Positions 7,925 to 14,013 of a DNA stretch of 14,013 nucleotides are shown here, in pieces. The notes beneath the pieces are model-generated. The model did not search any database. It saw only the letters and a program-made list of their open reading frames with translations, and was not told the DNA's origin. The translations under genes were made by a program, and so were the position numbers. The first letter of the stretch is position 1. Each line of letters starts with the position of its first letter. Source of the DNA: Eudoraea sp. (GTDB lineage Bacteria > Bacteroidota > Bacteroidia > Flavobacteriales > Flavobacteriaceae); the NCBI GenBank assembly GCA_013042125.1, contig JABDQS010000192.1, positions 1 to 14,013 on the forward strand, given 5' to 3'.

Positions 7925-7955
7925 TTGTTCAAGCCAAAGATTGCGGTTACTTTTG
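7925..7955 (+). promoter_or_regulatory. Promoter of the transketolase genes
   Basis: TTG at 7925-7927 and TACTTTTG at 7948-7955 are separated by 20 bp, a full match to the Bacteroidota -33/-7 pattern. A start point near 7961 leaves a leader of about 18 bases before the ATG at 7979. It sits back to back with the tgt promoter in the 160-bp divergent region. Confidence 0.75.
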
Positions 7956-7978
7956 GCTCGAAAATCAAGAAAAAACTT

Positions 7979-8824
7979 ATGCCAACATTGCAGGAACTAG
8001 AAGAAATAGTTGTTCAGGTGCGCAGAGATATTGTGCGCATGGTACACAAGGTAAACTCAGGACATCCCGGGGGGTCGCTGGGATGTACAGAATTTTTTGT
8101 GGCTCTCTACTACGAGGTTATGGAACAGAAGAGAACCTTCTCTATGGATGGAATTGGGGAGGATATTTTTTTCCTTTCCAACGGGCACATCTCTCCGGTC
8201 TATTACAGTGTCCTGGCACGCAAAGGATATTTTCCAATAGAGGAATTAAATACCTTCAGATTACTGGATTCCCGGCTACAGGGTCATCCAACGACGCATG
8301 AAGGATTGCCCGGAGTACGAATTTCGTCCGGATCACTAGGCCAGGGAATGTCTGTTGCGATAGGTGCAGCGCTGGCAAAAAAACTCAATGCAGATGATCA
8401 TCTTATTTATAGTCTTCACGGTGACGGGGAACTGCAGGAAGGTCAGAATTGGGAAGCCATTATGTATGCCGGCAGTAAAAAAGTAGACAATCTTATCGCC
8501 ACAATAGATAGGAATGGACAGCAGATCGATGGTGCTACCGAAGACGTGATGTCTCTTGGCGATCTCGGTGCCAAGTTTAAGGTTTTTGGATGGGATGTGA
8601 TTGAACTTAAGGAAGGGAACAATGTCGATGCGATCATCAAAACCATGAAGGAAGCTAAAAGCAGGACCGGAAAAGGAAAACCCGTATGCATTATTATGCA
8701 TACAGTCATGGGTCATGGAGTAGATTTTATGATGCATACCCATGCATGGCATGGTAAAGCTCCCAATGATGAACAACTTGCAACCGCATTGGCCCAAAAC
8801 ACTGAAACCCTTGGGGATTATTAA
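7979..8824 (+). CDS. Transketolase, N-terminal (thiamine diphosphate-binding) subunit
   Basis: N-terminal half of a split transketolase, which moves two-carbon ketol units between sugar phosphates in the non-oxidative pentose phosphate pathway; it works as a complex with the product of the next gene. The 281 residues contain SGHPGGSLG (27-35, with the catalytic His), SSGSLGQGMS (116-125), the thiamine diphosphate and Mg2+ motif GDGELQEGQNWEA (148-160) closing at IDRN (176-179), and AWHGKAPND (256-264). The start is ATG 7979 (MPTLQELEE); the frame extends upstream to a TTG at 7925, but that TTG is the -33 promoter element. The C-terminal half starts 21 bp after the stop. Two-gene transketolases are common in Bacteroidota, archaea and some Firmicutes. 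Confidence 0.95.
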   Translation: MPTLQELEEIVVQVRRDIVRMVHKVNSGHPGGSLGCTEFFVALYYEVMEQKRTFSMDGIGEDIFFLSNGHISPVYYSVLARKGYFPIEELNTFRLLDSRLQGHPTTHEGLPGVRISSGSLGQGMSVAIGAALAKKLNADDHLIYSLHGDGELQEGQNWEAIMYAGSKKVDNLIATIDRNGQQIDGATEDVMSLGDLGAKFKVFGWDVIELKEGNNVDAIIKTMKEAKSRTGKGKPVCIIMHTVMGHGVDFMMHTHAWHGKAPNDEQLATALAQNTETLGDY

Positions 8825-8845
8825 TACAATTATTTAGACTACTAC

Positions 8846-9802
8846 ATGAAAAAATATATCGATCAAGGAAAAAAAGATACTAGAAGCGGTTATGGTGCAG
8901 GTATGACCGAACTGGGAAGATCTAATCCAAAAGTAGTGGCCCTTTGTGCCGATCTTGTGGGCTCATTAAAAATAGAACAGTTCATCGAAGAAAATCCTGA
9001 ACGATTCTTTCAGGTAGGGATCGCTGAAGCGAATATGATGGGGATCGCTGCCGGACTTACCGTTGGAGGATATATCCCATTTACAGGAACCTTTGCGAAT
9101 TTCTCAACAGGCAGGGTTTACGATCAGATAAGGCAATCTATTGCGTATTCTGGGAAAAATGTAAAGATATGTGCCTCGCATGCCGGACTTACACTTGGTG
9201 AGGACGGGGCTACACATCAGATCCTGGAAGATATCGGGATGATGAAGATGCTACCCGGAATGACGGTGATCAATACATGTGACTTTAATCAAACAAAAGC
9301 TGCTACGCTGGCCATAGCAGAACATAAAGGGCCGGTATACCTTCGTTTTGGAAGACCAAAAGTGCCAAATTTTACAGCTCCGGACCAAGATTTTGAGATC
9401 GGAAAAGCTGTTATACTAAGTGAAGGTACAGATGTTACTATTGCAGCAACAGGACACCTTGTTTGGGAAGCTTTGGTGGCTGCCGAGGCGCTGGAGACCC
9501 GGGGCATCTCTGCGGAGGTAATTAACATCCACACCATAAAACCGCTGGATGAGAAAACCTTACTAGATTCAATCCGAAAAACAGGCTGTGTTGTAACTGC
9601 CGAGGAACATAACTTTTTAGGAGGTCTGGGTGAAAGTGTAGCACGCACACTTACGCAACACTACCCGGCTCCACAAGAATTTGTGGCCACCAGGGATACT
9701 TTCGGAGAAAGTGGAACTGCAGACCAATTGATGAAAAAATACGGATTAGACAATAAAGCCATAGAGAAGGCCGTTTCTCAGGTGTTAGAAAGAAAAAAGT
9801 AG
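8846..9802 (+). CDS. Transketolase, C-terminal (pyrimidine-binding) subunit
   Basis: Second half of the split transketolase: pyrimidine-binding domain plus the C-terminal transketolase domain, 318 residues. SGYGAGMTELGR (14-25) opens the Pyr domain; GIAEANMMGIAAG (58-70) carries the catalytic glutamate (Glu61) that activates thiamine diphosphate from the partner subunit; SHAGLTLGEDGATHQ (111-125) forms the phosphate-binding face; and the C-terminal domain shows the VINIHTIKPLD and EEHNFLGGLGESVA segments typical of this group and of DXS-like proteins. It is co-transcribed with the N-terminal subunit (21-bp gap). No terminator follows, so the barrel-protein gene 50 bp downstream may share the transcript. 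Confidence 0.95.
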   Translation: MKKYIDQGKKDTRSGYGAGMTELGRSNPKVVALCADLVGSLKIEQFIEENPERFFQVGIAEANMMGIAAGLTVGGYIPFTGTFANFSTGRVYDQIRQSIAYSGKNVKICASHAGLTLGEDGATHQILEDIGMMKMLPGMTVINTCDFNQTKAATLAIAEHKGPVYLRFGRPKVPNFTAPDQDFEIGKAVILSEGTDVTIAATGHLVWEALVAAEALETRGISAEVINIHTIKPLDEKTLLDSIRKTGCVVTAEEHNFLGGLGESVARTLTQHYPAPQEFVATRDTFGESGTADQLMKKYGLDNKAIEKAVSQVLERKK

Positions 9803-9852
9803 GCTTCGGTATCATTCTTGATATCAGGTTTATGTCTTAAAAAGAACACATT

Positions 9853-10440
9853 ATGAAAAAAACACTTCTTATGGTGGCTTTTGCTGCCTTTACCGCAATT
9901 TCTTTTGCCCAATCCGATTCAAAATTTGGCGTGAAAGCAGGTCTCAACTACAATGCAAATGGAGATTATTTTGAATCTGCCAGTGCGGCAGCAGAGGATC
10001 CCAGTAGAAACGTAGGGTACCATATTGGTTTTTTTGGCCAGATAGGCAATGACATTTATCTGCGACCGGAACTGGTCTATACCAGCACCAAATCTGATTA
10101 CGATAATGACGATTTTAAAATGCAAAAGCTAGACCTGCCCTTATTGATAGGGGCTAAGGTCATTGGTCCATTGCATGTTTTTGCCGGTCCTGCATTTCAA
10201 TATATTCTGGACACAGAGTATGATGGCATCACAATTGGTGATATTAAAAATGATTTCACCGTTGGTTTGAATATTGGTGCGGCGATCAACCTGGGAAAGT
10301 TTGGCGTGGATCTTCGCTATGAACGTGGTTTTAGCGAGAACGAAGCAACATTTATAAATACCAATCTCCCATCGGTTGGAGAAAGCAGGATCGATACAAG
10401 ACCAGATCAGCTTATCTTAAGTTTCTCTTTAAAACTATAG
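9853..10440 (+). CDS. PorT-like outer-membrane beta-barrel protein
   Basis: Small exported protein of 195 residues. A clear signal peptide (MKKTLLMVAFAAFTAISFAQ) precedes SKFGVKAGLNYN, the usual opening of the OMP_b-brl_2/PorT-like family of Bacteroidota. The rest alternates polar and hydrophobic residues with turns such as GQIGNDIYLRPELVY and GAAINLGKFGVDLRYERGF, and ends in LILSFSLKL, a typical last beta strand. It probably forms an eight-stranded barrel in the outer membrane. Members of this family are numerous and mostly without known function; this is not the type IX secretion PorT itself as far as I can tell. A strong terminator follows directly. I find no convincing own promoter in the 50-bp gap upstream. 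Confidence 0.88.
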   Translation: MKKTLLMVAFAAFTAISFAQSDSKFGVKAGLNYNANGDYFESASAAAEDPSRNVGYHIGFFGQIGNDIYLRPELVYTSTKSDYDNDDFKMQKLDLPLLIGAKVIGPLHVFAGPAFQYILDTEYDGITIGDIKNDFTVGLNIGAAINLGKFGVDLRYERGFSENEATFINTNLPSVGESRIDTRPDQLILSFSLKL

Positions 10441-10445
10441 GAACC

Positions 10446-10477
10446 AAAAAGCCCTGAAAATTTCAGGGCTTTTTTTA
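10446..10477. terminator. Bidirectional rho-independent terminator
   Basis: GCCCTGAAA (10451-10459) and TTTCAGGGC (10461-10469) form a perfect inverted repeat flanked by five A on the left and seven T on the right. It can end transcription of the barrel-protein gene rightward and of the convergent FKBP gene leftward; both stop codons lie within 25 bp. Confidence 0.9.
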
Positions 10478-10490
10478 TTGTTATAAACGA

Positions 10491-11429
10491 TCAACTATCC
10501 CGGTCCAGATAATTTGGGATCCCATCATTATCATCATCCGGAAAACTTATGTTGCCCTGATCATCAATGATTATTTCATCTCTGGTAAGGATTCCATCTT
10601 CATCATCATCAGGATCCAGGTGGTTTGGGAATGCGGGTGATCTTATAGCTTCTTCCTGCTCCAGATCCGTGTTGTCATTTGTTACATCACCATCGCCGTT
10701 CAGATCCTCCATTATGGAAGGGATACCATCTCCGTCATAATCCGTGTCTGGAATATAGAGTCCTGTTGAGATCTTAAAGATCAATGGTGAATACGACGGA
10801 ATTCCGGTAGAACTACCATTGAAATAGGCCAATCCGGAAGGGAGGAATATAATTCCTACCCCACCATTGGATATTTCCGTAGTGCCATCCGGGTTCTCTA
10901 CAATAGCATCACCTACTCTGAATTTTGATATCCCCTGAGAATAACCTCGAAGGAAAAACGGTAAATATTGCCAGGTATAATCAGATGTACCATCAAATAG
11001 ATTTCCATTTAACAAAGACCCTTCATAACGAATATAGGTCGAATCTGCGGAGGTAGGCATTCCACCTTCGCCTTGACGAGCTATGAGATAATACATTGTA
11101 TGTGGTATGGTCTCATTATCATCGAGGTCGAAATCTTCGGATGACACCTCAATCGTAATCGATTCAACATCCTGTGCAAGAGGCCGCTTATCACTGTTGA
11201 CACCTGCTATGGTGTCTAATAGAACTTGAAAATCGAAATCGGCAGGAGGGTTCTCAAAGTCCTCATAATTATAGAAATGAGTTTGCAAATAGGCCTGGAG
11301 GGCCTCTTCATCTTCAACTACCACATCACTTAATAGTTGAGGTGGGATCAGATCTACATCCGGACCGTCATCATTTCCACAAGACAGAATAAAAACAAAC
11401 ACCGTCATTGCAAGAACGACTTTTCTCAT
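10491..11429 (-). CDS. FKBP-type peptidyl-prolyl isomerase lipoprotein with calcium-binding-type repeats
   Basis: Predicted lipoprotein of 312 residues. MRKVVLAMTVFVFILSC is a lipoprotein signal with Cys17 as lipid site; the following GNDDGPD is acidic and resembles the export signal that sends flavobacterial lipoproteins to the cell surface (inference). Residues about 110-222 form an FKBP domain: YIRYEGSLLNGNLFDGT (132-148), GVGIIFLPSGLAYFNG (190-205) and IPSYSPLIFKI (210-220), folding catalysts that isomerise proline bonds. The C-terminal 90 residues carry DxDxDG-type acidic repeats (DTDYDGDG, DLNGDGD, DPDDDEDG, PDDDNDG), like thrombospondin type 3 calcium-binding loops. The Met at 11435 is an alternative start two codons upstream; the frame extends to 11486 without signal-peptide character. 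It is divergent from the S4 gene. Confidence 0.87.
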   Translation of the reverse strand: MRKVVLAMTVFVFILSCGNDDGPDVDLIPPQLLSDVVVEDEEALQAYLQTHFYNYEDFENPPADFDFQVLLDTIAGVNSDKRPLAQDVESITIEVSSEDFDLDDNETIPHTMYYLIARQGEGGMPTSADSTYIRYEGSLLNGNLFDGTSDYTWQYLPFFLRGYSQGISKFRVGDAIVENPDGTTEISNGGVGIIFLPSGLAYFNGSSTGIPSYSPLIFKISTGLYIPDTDYDGDGIPSIMEDLNGDGDVTNDNTDLEQEEAIRSPAFPNHLDPDDDEDGILTRDEIIIDDQGNISFPDDDNDGIPNYLDRDS

Positions 11430-11454
11430 TTGCATAGCTTTTCTTTTAACGCCC

Positions 11455-11486
11455 GCAAGATACAATTTTCCCCTATTTTTGTTCAA
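11455..11486 (-). promoter_or_regulatory. Weak candidate promoter for the FKBP lipoprotein gene
   Basis: On the minus strand TATCTTGC at 11462-11455 resembles TAnnTTTG with mismatches at the last two bases, and a TTG about 21 bp upstream (near 11484) sits at the expected -33 distance. A start near 11449 would leave a short leader before 11435 or 11429. Confidence 0.35.
11474..11481 (+). promoter_or_regulatory. -7 element for the S4 protein operon
   Basis: TATTTTTG is an exact match to TAnnTTTG, placing a transcription start near 11487 and a leader of about 27 bases before the ATG at 11514. No clear TTG is seen at -33. Confidence 0.55.
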
Positions 11487-11513
11487 GACCTTAACAAAGA
11501 ATTTAGTTTGTTT

Positions 11514-11885
11514 ATGCGTATAGATAAGTACTTATGGTGCACCCGCTATTACAAGACCAGGAACCAGGCATCTGAAGCCTGCAAGAAAGGTCATATTCGG
11601 ATCAATGAGCAGGTAGTAAAACCTTCCAGGGAGGTCTTCCCTACAGATAAATTAATTGTGAGAAAGAATCAGATCCATTATCAATGTACGGTACTGGAGA
11701 TCCCGGATAGCAGAGTTGGGGCCAAAATTGTTGGTTTATACCGTGTAGATACCACCCCTGAGGAAGCATTACAACATCAGGAGGTTCAAAAACTCGCCAA
11801 AGAATACTACCGAAAGAAAGGCACCGGAAGGCCCACCAAAAAAGACAGACGAACCATTGATGATTATCTGGATGAAGGGGAGTAA
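11514..11885 (+). CDS. S4 domain RNA-binding protein, HslR/Hsp15-like
   Basis: Small basic protein of 123 residues with an S4 RNA-binding domain at the N-terminus: MRIDKYLWCTRYYKTRNQAS, then CKKGHIRINEQVVKPSREVFPTDKL. This is the pattern of the Hsp15 (HslR) family; E. coli Hsp15 binds free 50S subunits that still carry a nascent chain and helps ribosome recycling. The C-terminal part (about 85-123) is helical and rich in Lys/Arg. The frame is open from 11337, but the upstream part runs through the divergent lipoprotein gene and the promoter, so ATG 11514 is the start. The stop overlaps the next gene by 14 bp. The function in this organism is inferred from the family only. Confidence 0.9.
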   Translation: MRIDKYLWCTRYYKTRNQASEACKKGHIRINEQVVKPSREVFPTDKLIVRKNQIHYQCTVLEIPDSRVGAKIVGLYRVDTTPEEALQHQEVQKLAKEYYRKKGTGRPTKKDRRTIDDYLDEGE

Positions 11886-12462
11886 AAGCTATTGGGATCA
11901 ACGATATTTGGAAAATAGATTAGGCTGGGATGTCGGAAACATCTCAACACCCATGAAGGAGTTCATAGATCAGTTACCAACTAAGGATCTAAAAATACTG
12001 GTGCCGGGTGCAGGAAACGGATATGAAGTAGGTTACTTACATGAGCAAGGTTTTAAATCTGTCTATGCACTTGATATCAGTGAAAAACCCTTGTCCGACT
12101 TTAATAAGAAGTACCCGGAGTTTCCCAAAAACCAGTTGCTGGTTGGCGACTTTTTTGATCTGGAACTAAATGACTTTGATCTCATACTGGAACAAACCTT
12201 TTTCTGTGCCCTATTACCCAAATACAGGGAACGATATGCGCAAAAAATGAGGGAACTTTTAAAAGAAGGTGGATGTTTAGCGGGACTTTTTTTTGATTTC
12301 CCTCTAACAGATCAGGGACCTCCTTTTGGTGGGAATCTGGATATGTACAGATCACTTTTTACAAAGTATTTTCATATCAGGAAATTAGAACGTGCCTATA
12401 ATTCCATCCCACCCAGACAGGGAACCGAACTCTTTTTTATCTTTGAGAAGAAATCTGACTGA
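11872..12462 (+). CDS. SAM-dependent methyltransferase, TPMT family
   Basis: Class I methyltransferase of the thiopurine S-methyltransferase-like family, 196 residues, cytosolic. SYWDQRYLENRLGWDVG (6-22) is the family opening; VPGAGNG (44-50) is the SAM-binding motif I; YALDISE (65-71) holds the acidic residue for the ribose; GDFFDL (92-97) follows; and LEQTFFCALLPKYRERYA (106-123) is the strongest family mark. The substrate is unknown; relatives methylate thiols, selenium or halide-like acceptors. I chose ATG 11872 (MKGSKSYW), close to the usual distance from the conserved Trp; ATG 11860 is possible. It overlaps the S4 gene by 14 bp and precedes the phosphoribosyltransferase gene by 3 bp, so all three are one operon. 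Confidence 0.9.
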   Translation: MKGSKSYWDQRYLENRLGWDVGNISTPMKEFIDQLPTKDLKILVPGAGNGYEVGYLHEQGFKSVYALDISEKPLSDFNKKYPEFPKNQLLVGDFFDLELNDFDLILEQTFFCALLPKYRERYAQKMRELLKEGGCLAGLFFDFPLTDQGPPFGGNLDMYRSLFTKYFHIRKLERAYNSIPPRQGTELFFIFEKKSD

Positions 12463-12465
12463 GCT

Positions 12466-12963
12466 ATGGAAAATAAAATTCTTAATCACCATCAAATTGA
12501 ACATATCATCCGGCGCATAGCTTATCAGATATTGGAAGCCAATGTAGATGAGAAAAGGATCATTATTGCCGGTATCGAAGGGAGCGGATTAGATTTCGCC
12601 AAGAAGATCCAAAGAGTGTTAAAGAAGATCACGGAGGCTGAGATCCAATTGTGTAAGGTTAGTATGGACAAGAAAAATCCTCTGAAAAGTGGGGTTACTA
12701 CATCAATTCCTGAGGATGAATATAAAAATGGATCAATAGTCCTTGTAGATGATGTACTGAATTCGGGTTCTACTTTGATCTATGGGGTGCACCATTTCCT
12801 AAAAACACCGTTAAAACAGCTCAAGACCGCTGTGCTGGTTAATCGGAATCACAAGAGATATCCGGTAAAGGCAGATTATAAAGGCATCTCTCTTTCCACA
12901 TCACTTCAGGAGCATGTTCATGTGCGTTTCCAGCCTAAAAAAGATCAGGTTTTTCTAGACTAG
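12466..12963 (+). CDS. PyrR-like phosphoribosyltransferase family protein
   Basis: Type I phosphoribosyltransferase of 165 residues. The PRPP-binding loop is IVLVDDVLNSGSTL (91-104), with the two acidic residues intact. The start ILNHHQIEHIIRRIAYQILE (5-24) and the segment AVLVNRNHKRYPVKADYKG (122-140) closely follow PyrR, the uracil-sensing regulator and weak uracil phosphoribosyltransferase. However, PyrR normally has VDRGHRELPIRAD where this protein has VNRNHKRYPVKAD, and I see no pyr operon leader or pyr gene here, so a role as attenuator protein is not supported. It could act on another base. Third gene of the S4-methyltransferase operon; its 3' end overlaps the end of convergent aroK by 9 bp. 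Confidence 0.85.
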   Translation: MENKILNHHQIEHIIRRIAYQILEANVDEKRIIIAGIEGSGLDFAKKIQRVLKKITEAEIQLCKVSMDKKNPLKSGVTTSIPEDEYKNGSIVLVDDVLNSGSTLIYGVHHFLKTPLKQLKTAVLVNRNHKRYPVKADYKGISLSTSLQEHVHVRFQPKKDQVFLD

Positions 12964-13470
12964 CTTGTTCTCTATTTCTTTTAGCAGTTCCTTTATTGAT
13001 TTTCCATCACACTGTATGGTGTGATTTGCCAGCATATAAAAAGGAGTACGTTCAAAGAGATGTTTACCGATATATTCCGGTAGCGAATCATCACTTATAT
13101 GGCTGATAACAGGTCTGTGTTGTTTCTCTTTTGAAAGTCTTTTGGTCAATTCAGGCACCGATACCTGTAAATAGAAAACATTAGAGGTTTTCTTCAGCAA
13201 GAAATCCATGTTCCCGGAGTAACATGGGGTTCCGCCACCCGTTGCCAGCACAAGATCATCATGTTCTTGAAGTACTTTCTGGAGGGATTCGTGTTCTTTC
13301 TTTCGAAAAAATATCTCTCCTTTCTCCGCAAATACTTGTGAGATACTTTGTTGCAATTCACTTTCAATGTATTCATCAAGATCAATAAAAGTTAGCTCCA
13401 ATGACTGTGCAAGAAGCTTCCCGACAACCGATTTTCCACTACCCATATAGCCCACAAGGACAATGATCAT
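12955..13470 (-). CDS. aroK: Shikimate kinase
   Basis: Phosphorylates shikimate to shikimate 3-phosphate with ATP, the fifth step of the chorismate pathway to aromatic amino acids. The 171 residues match the normal length. Visible are Walker A GYMGSGKS (7-14), the shikimate-binding DLDEYIE (about 32-38), the GGG motif in ATGGGTPCY (about 76-84), the lid with QHRPVI (about 116-121) and a late FERTPFYMLA with the conserved Arg. I chose ATG 13470 (MIIVLVGYMG); the frame runs to 13515 but the added residues are not family-like. The gene is a single leftward unit. Its stop lies within the last codons of the convergent phosphoribosyltransferase gene, with no terminator between them. Confidence 0.95.
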   Translation of the reverse strand: MIIVLVGYMGSGKSVVGKLLAQSLELTFIDLDEYIESELQQSISQVFAEKGEIFFRKKEHESLQKVLQEHDDLVLATGGGTPCYSGNMDFLLKKTSNVFYLQVSVPELTKRLSKEKQHRPVISHISDDSLPEYIGKHLFERTPFYMLANHTIQCDGKSIKELLKEIENKLV

Positions 13471-13543
13471 TTTATTATTTTTTGGTAAAAATGGCGCAAT
13501 TACCGGGATATTCAAAAAAAAATAAATTTCTACCCTCTCGGTC

Positions 13544-13573
13544 TTGAAAAATAAATTATAGATAGTATATTTG
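13544..13573 (+). promoter_or_regulatory. Promoter of tRNA-Lys
   Basis: TTG at 13544-13546 and TATATTTG at 13566-13573 are 19 bp apart, a full match to the Bacteroidota promoter pattern. Transcription would start near 13579, giving a 5' leader of about 50 bases before the tRNA. The leader contains a short hairpin, ACCT-gtg-AGGT (13590-13600). Confidence 0.75.
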
Positions 13574-13628
13574 CACCCTCTTAAGGAGTACCTGTGAGGT
13601 TCCTGACGAGAATGACCATAAACATCCT

Positions 13629-13701
13629 GACCTGGTAGCTCAGTTGGTAGAGCATCTCCCTTTTAAGGAGAGGGTCCTGGGTTCGAGCCCCAGCCAGGTC
13701 A
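13629..13701 (+). tRNA. tRNA-Lys (anticodon UUU)
   Basis: A complete cloverleaf of 73 bases. The acceptor stem is GACCTGG (13629-13635) with CCAGGTC (13694-13700), discriminator A at 13701. The D arm is GCTC-AGTTGGTA-GAGC. The anticodon stem TCTCC/GGAGA holds the loop CTTTTAA, so the anticodon is UUU, lysine. The T arm is CTGGG-TTCGAGC-CCCAG. The 3' CCA is not encoded. It has its own promoter and terminator and is not part of a visible tRNA cluster. Confidence 0.97.
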
Positions 13702-14013
13702 CTAGCAAATCAAAAAGATCACAGAATTCAAAGCGAGCTAAAACAAACAGCTCGCTTTTTGTTTTTGAGAGCGACTGAATTCAGGATGCGTCAGCATCCC
13801 CTTTTTGATTTGCAGCTCGGGATCGCTGGGTCCAACGAGCAAAGCGATCATGCCTGCCTGTCCTCCGTGAGAGACTTCGGAAGGCAGGCGGAAGGCAGGG
13901 TGGGTCAACCCCAGTTTTAAATGCCACCGCACCGGCCTCGCATTAGCGTAGCTGCTAAGGCAGAGCAAGTGGCTCCTCATTAAATTCATCCCCCGGATAA
14001 ATTTTGGCCACTC
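13702..14013. repeat. Palindrome-rich, GC-rich block behind tRNA-Lys without a clear gene
   Basis: The last 312 bases hold no convincing complete gene. They contain nested and serial inverted repeats: GCAAATCAAAAAG (13705-13717) with its exact complement at 13801-13813; GGATGC-gtca-GCATCC (13784-13799) followed by a T run; GATCGCT (13821-13827) with AGCGATC (13843-13849); GCCTGCCT (13852-13859) with AGGCAGGC (13882-13889), with an inner TCCG/CGGA pair and a second AAGGCAGG at 13892-13899; and AGTGGC (13968-13973) with GCCACT (14007-14012). A hand count gives about 60% GC for 13811-13980, well above the AT-rich rest of the window. Two minus-strand frames are open to the right edge, one ending at 13738 and one at 13955 (short, ending AKIYPGDEFNEEPLALP), so the end of a leftward gene may begin beyond the edge. 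I suspect a dispersed repeat of the genome but cannot confirm it here. Confidence 0.5.
13731..13766 (+). terminator. Rho-independent terminator of tRNA-Lys
   Basis: AGCGAGCT (13732-13739) and AGCTCGCT (13749-13756) form a perfect 8-bp stem around a 9-base A-rich loop, followed by TTTTGTTTTT. It lies 30 bp after the tRNA and is nested inside a larger 13-bp inverted repeat (13705-13717 with 13801-13813). Confidence 0.85.

Noticed and set aside
7819..7968. Longer Tgt with a hydrophobic N-terminal extension
   Set aside because: The extra 50 residues have no Tgt similarity and cover a -7 promoter element; a start at 7818 gives the normal 376 residues.
8336..8797. 153-codon minus-strand open frame opposite transketolase N
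   Set aside because: Cysteine- and phenylalanine-rich translation without domain character, entirely antisense to the thiamine diphosphate motif region.
9803..9852. Promoter for the outer-membrane barrel gene
   Set aside because: No TAnnTTTG element with sensible spacing is present; TATGTCTT is a poor match. The gene may be read from the transketolase promoter.
13629..13728. Duplicated tRNA 3' end as an attachment site
   Set aside because: The T-arm and acceptor sequence occurs only once in the window, and no integrase gene is seen; a copy could lie beyond the right edge.
13738..13989. 83-codon minus-strand frame in the block after tRNA-Lys, open to the window edge
   Set aside because: It runs through the inverted repeats and stops inside the tRNA terminator hairpin. 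Its translation shows no recognisable fold, so it is described with the repeat block and not called as a gene.

Overview
The window looks like a chromosomal segment from a marine-type member of the Bacteroidota, most probably family Flavobacteriaceae. The evidence is the form of the proteins (a 376-residue Tgt of flavobacterial type, a split two-gene transketolase, PorT-like outer-membrane barrels, a lipoprotein with an acidic stretch just after the lipid cysteine), the lack of clear Shine-Dalgarno sequences, and several matches to the Bacteroidota promoter pattern TTG - about 20 bp - TAnnTTTG. No integrase, transposase, phage gene or CRISPR array is visible. Most of it is housekeeping DNA.

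Layout, left to right. A Cof-type HAD phosphatase cut by the left edge (+) meets, tail to tail, a two-gene leftward unit of dnaB and an exported protein usually labelled 'asparagine synthetase B' in this phylum. Next to the left-reading dnaB comes a leftward accA with its own promoter and terminator, then a tightly coupled leftward operon tgt - LptF/LptG permease - EamA transporter. A divergent promoter region separates tgt from a rightward pair encoding the two halves of transketolase, followed by a small outer-membrane barrel protein and a bidirectional terminator. A leftward FKBP-type lipoprotein with calcium-binding-type repeats is divergent from a rightward operon of an S4 RNA-binding protein, a TPMT-like methyltransferase and a PyrR-like phosphoribosyltransferase. 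Leftward aroK overlaps the end of that operon. The right end holds a tRNA-Lys(UUU) with a strong promoter and terminator, then about 300 bp of GC-rich DNA full of inverted repeats and without a convincing complete gene.

Functionally the genes cover replication (DnaB), fatty acid synthesis (AccA), tRNA modification (Tgt), outer-membrane LPS transport (LptF/G), pentose phosphate metabolism (transketolase), aromatic amino acid synthesis (AroK) and translation (tRNA-Lys, S4 protein).

The points most worth a second look are: an SSB-like acidic tip on the C-terminus of DnaB, whose codons also carry the start of the next gene; two DnaA-box-like repeats 21 bp apart upstream of dnaB; a Tgt lacking the three zinc-binding cysteines of the family; an 'asparagine synthetase B' family protein that shows no synthetase motifs but a glutamine-amidotransferase-like elbow; and the palindrome-rich block behind tRNA-Lys. 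Several computed reading frames start too far upstream; corrected starts are given for dnaB, tgt, transketolase N, the FKBP lipoprotein, the S4 protein, the methyltransferase and aroK.
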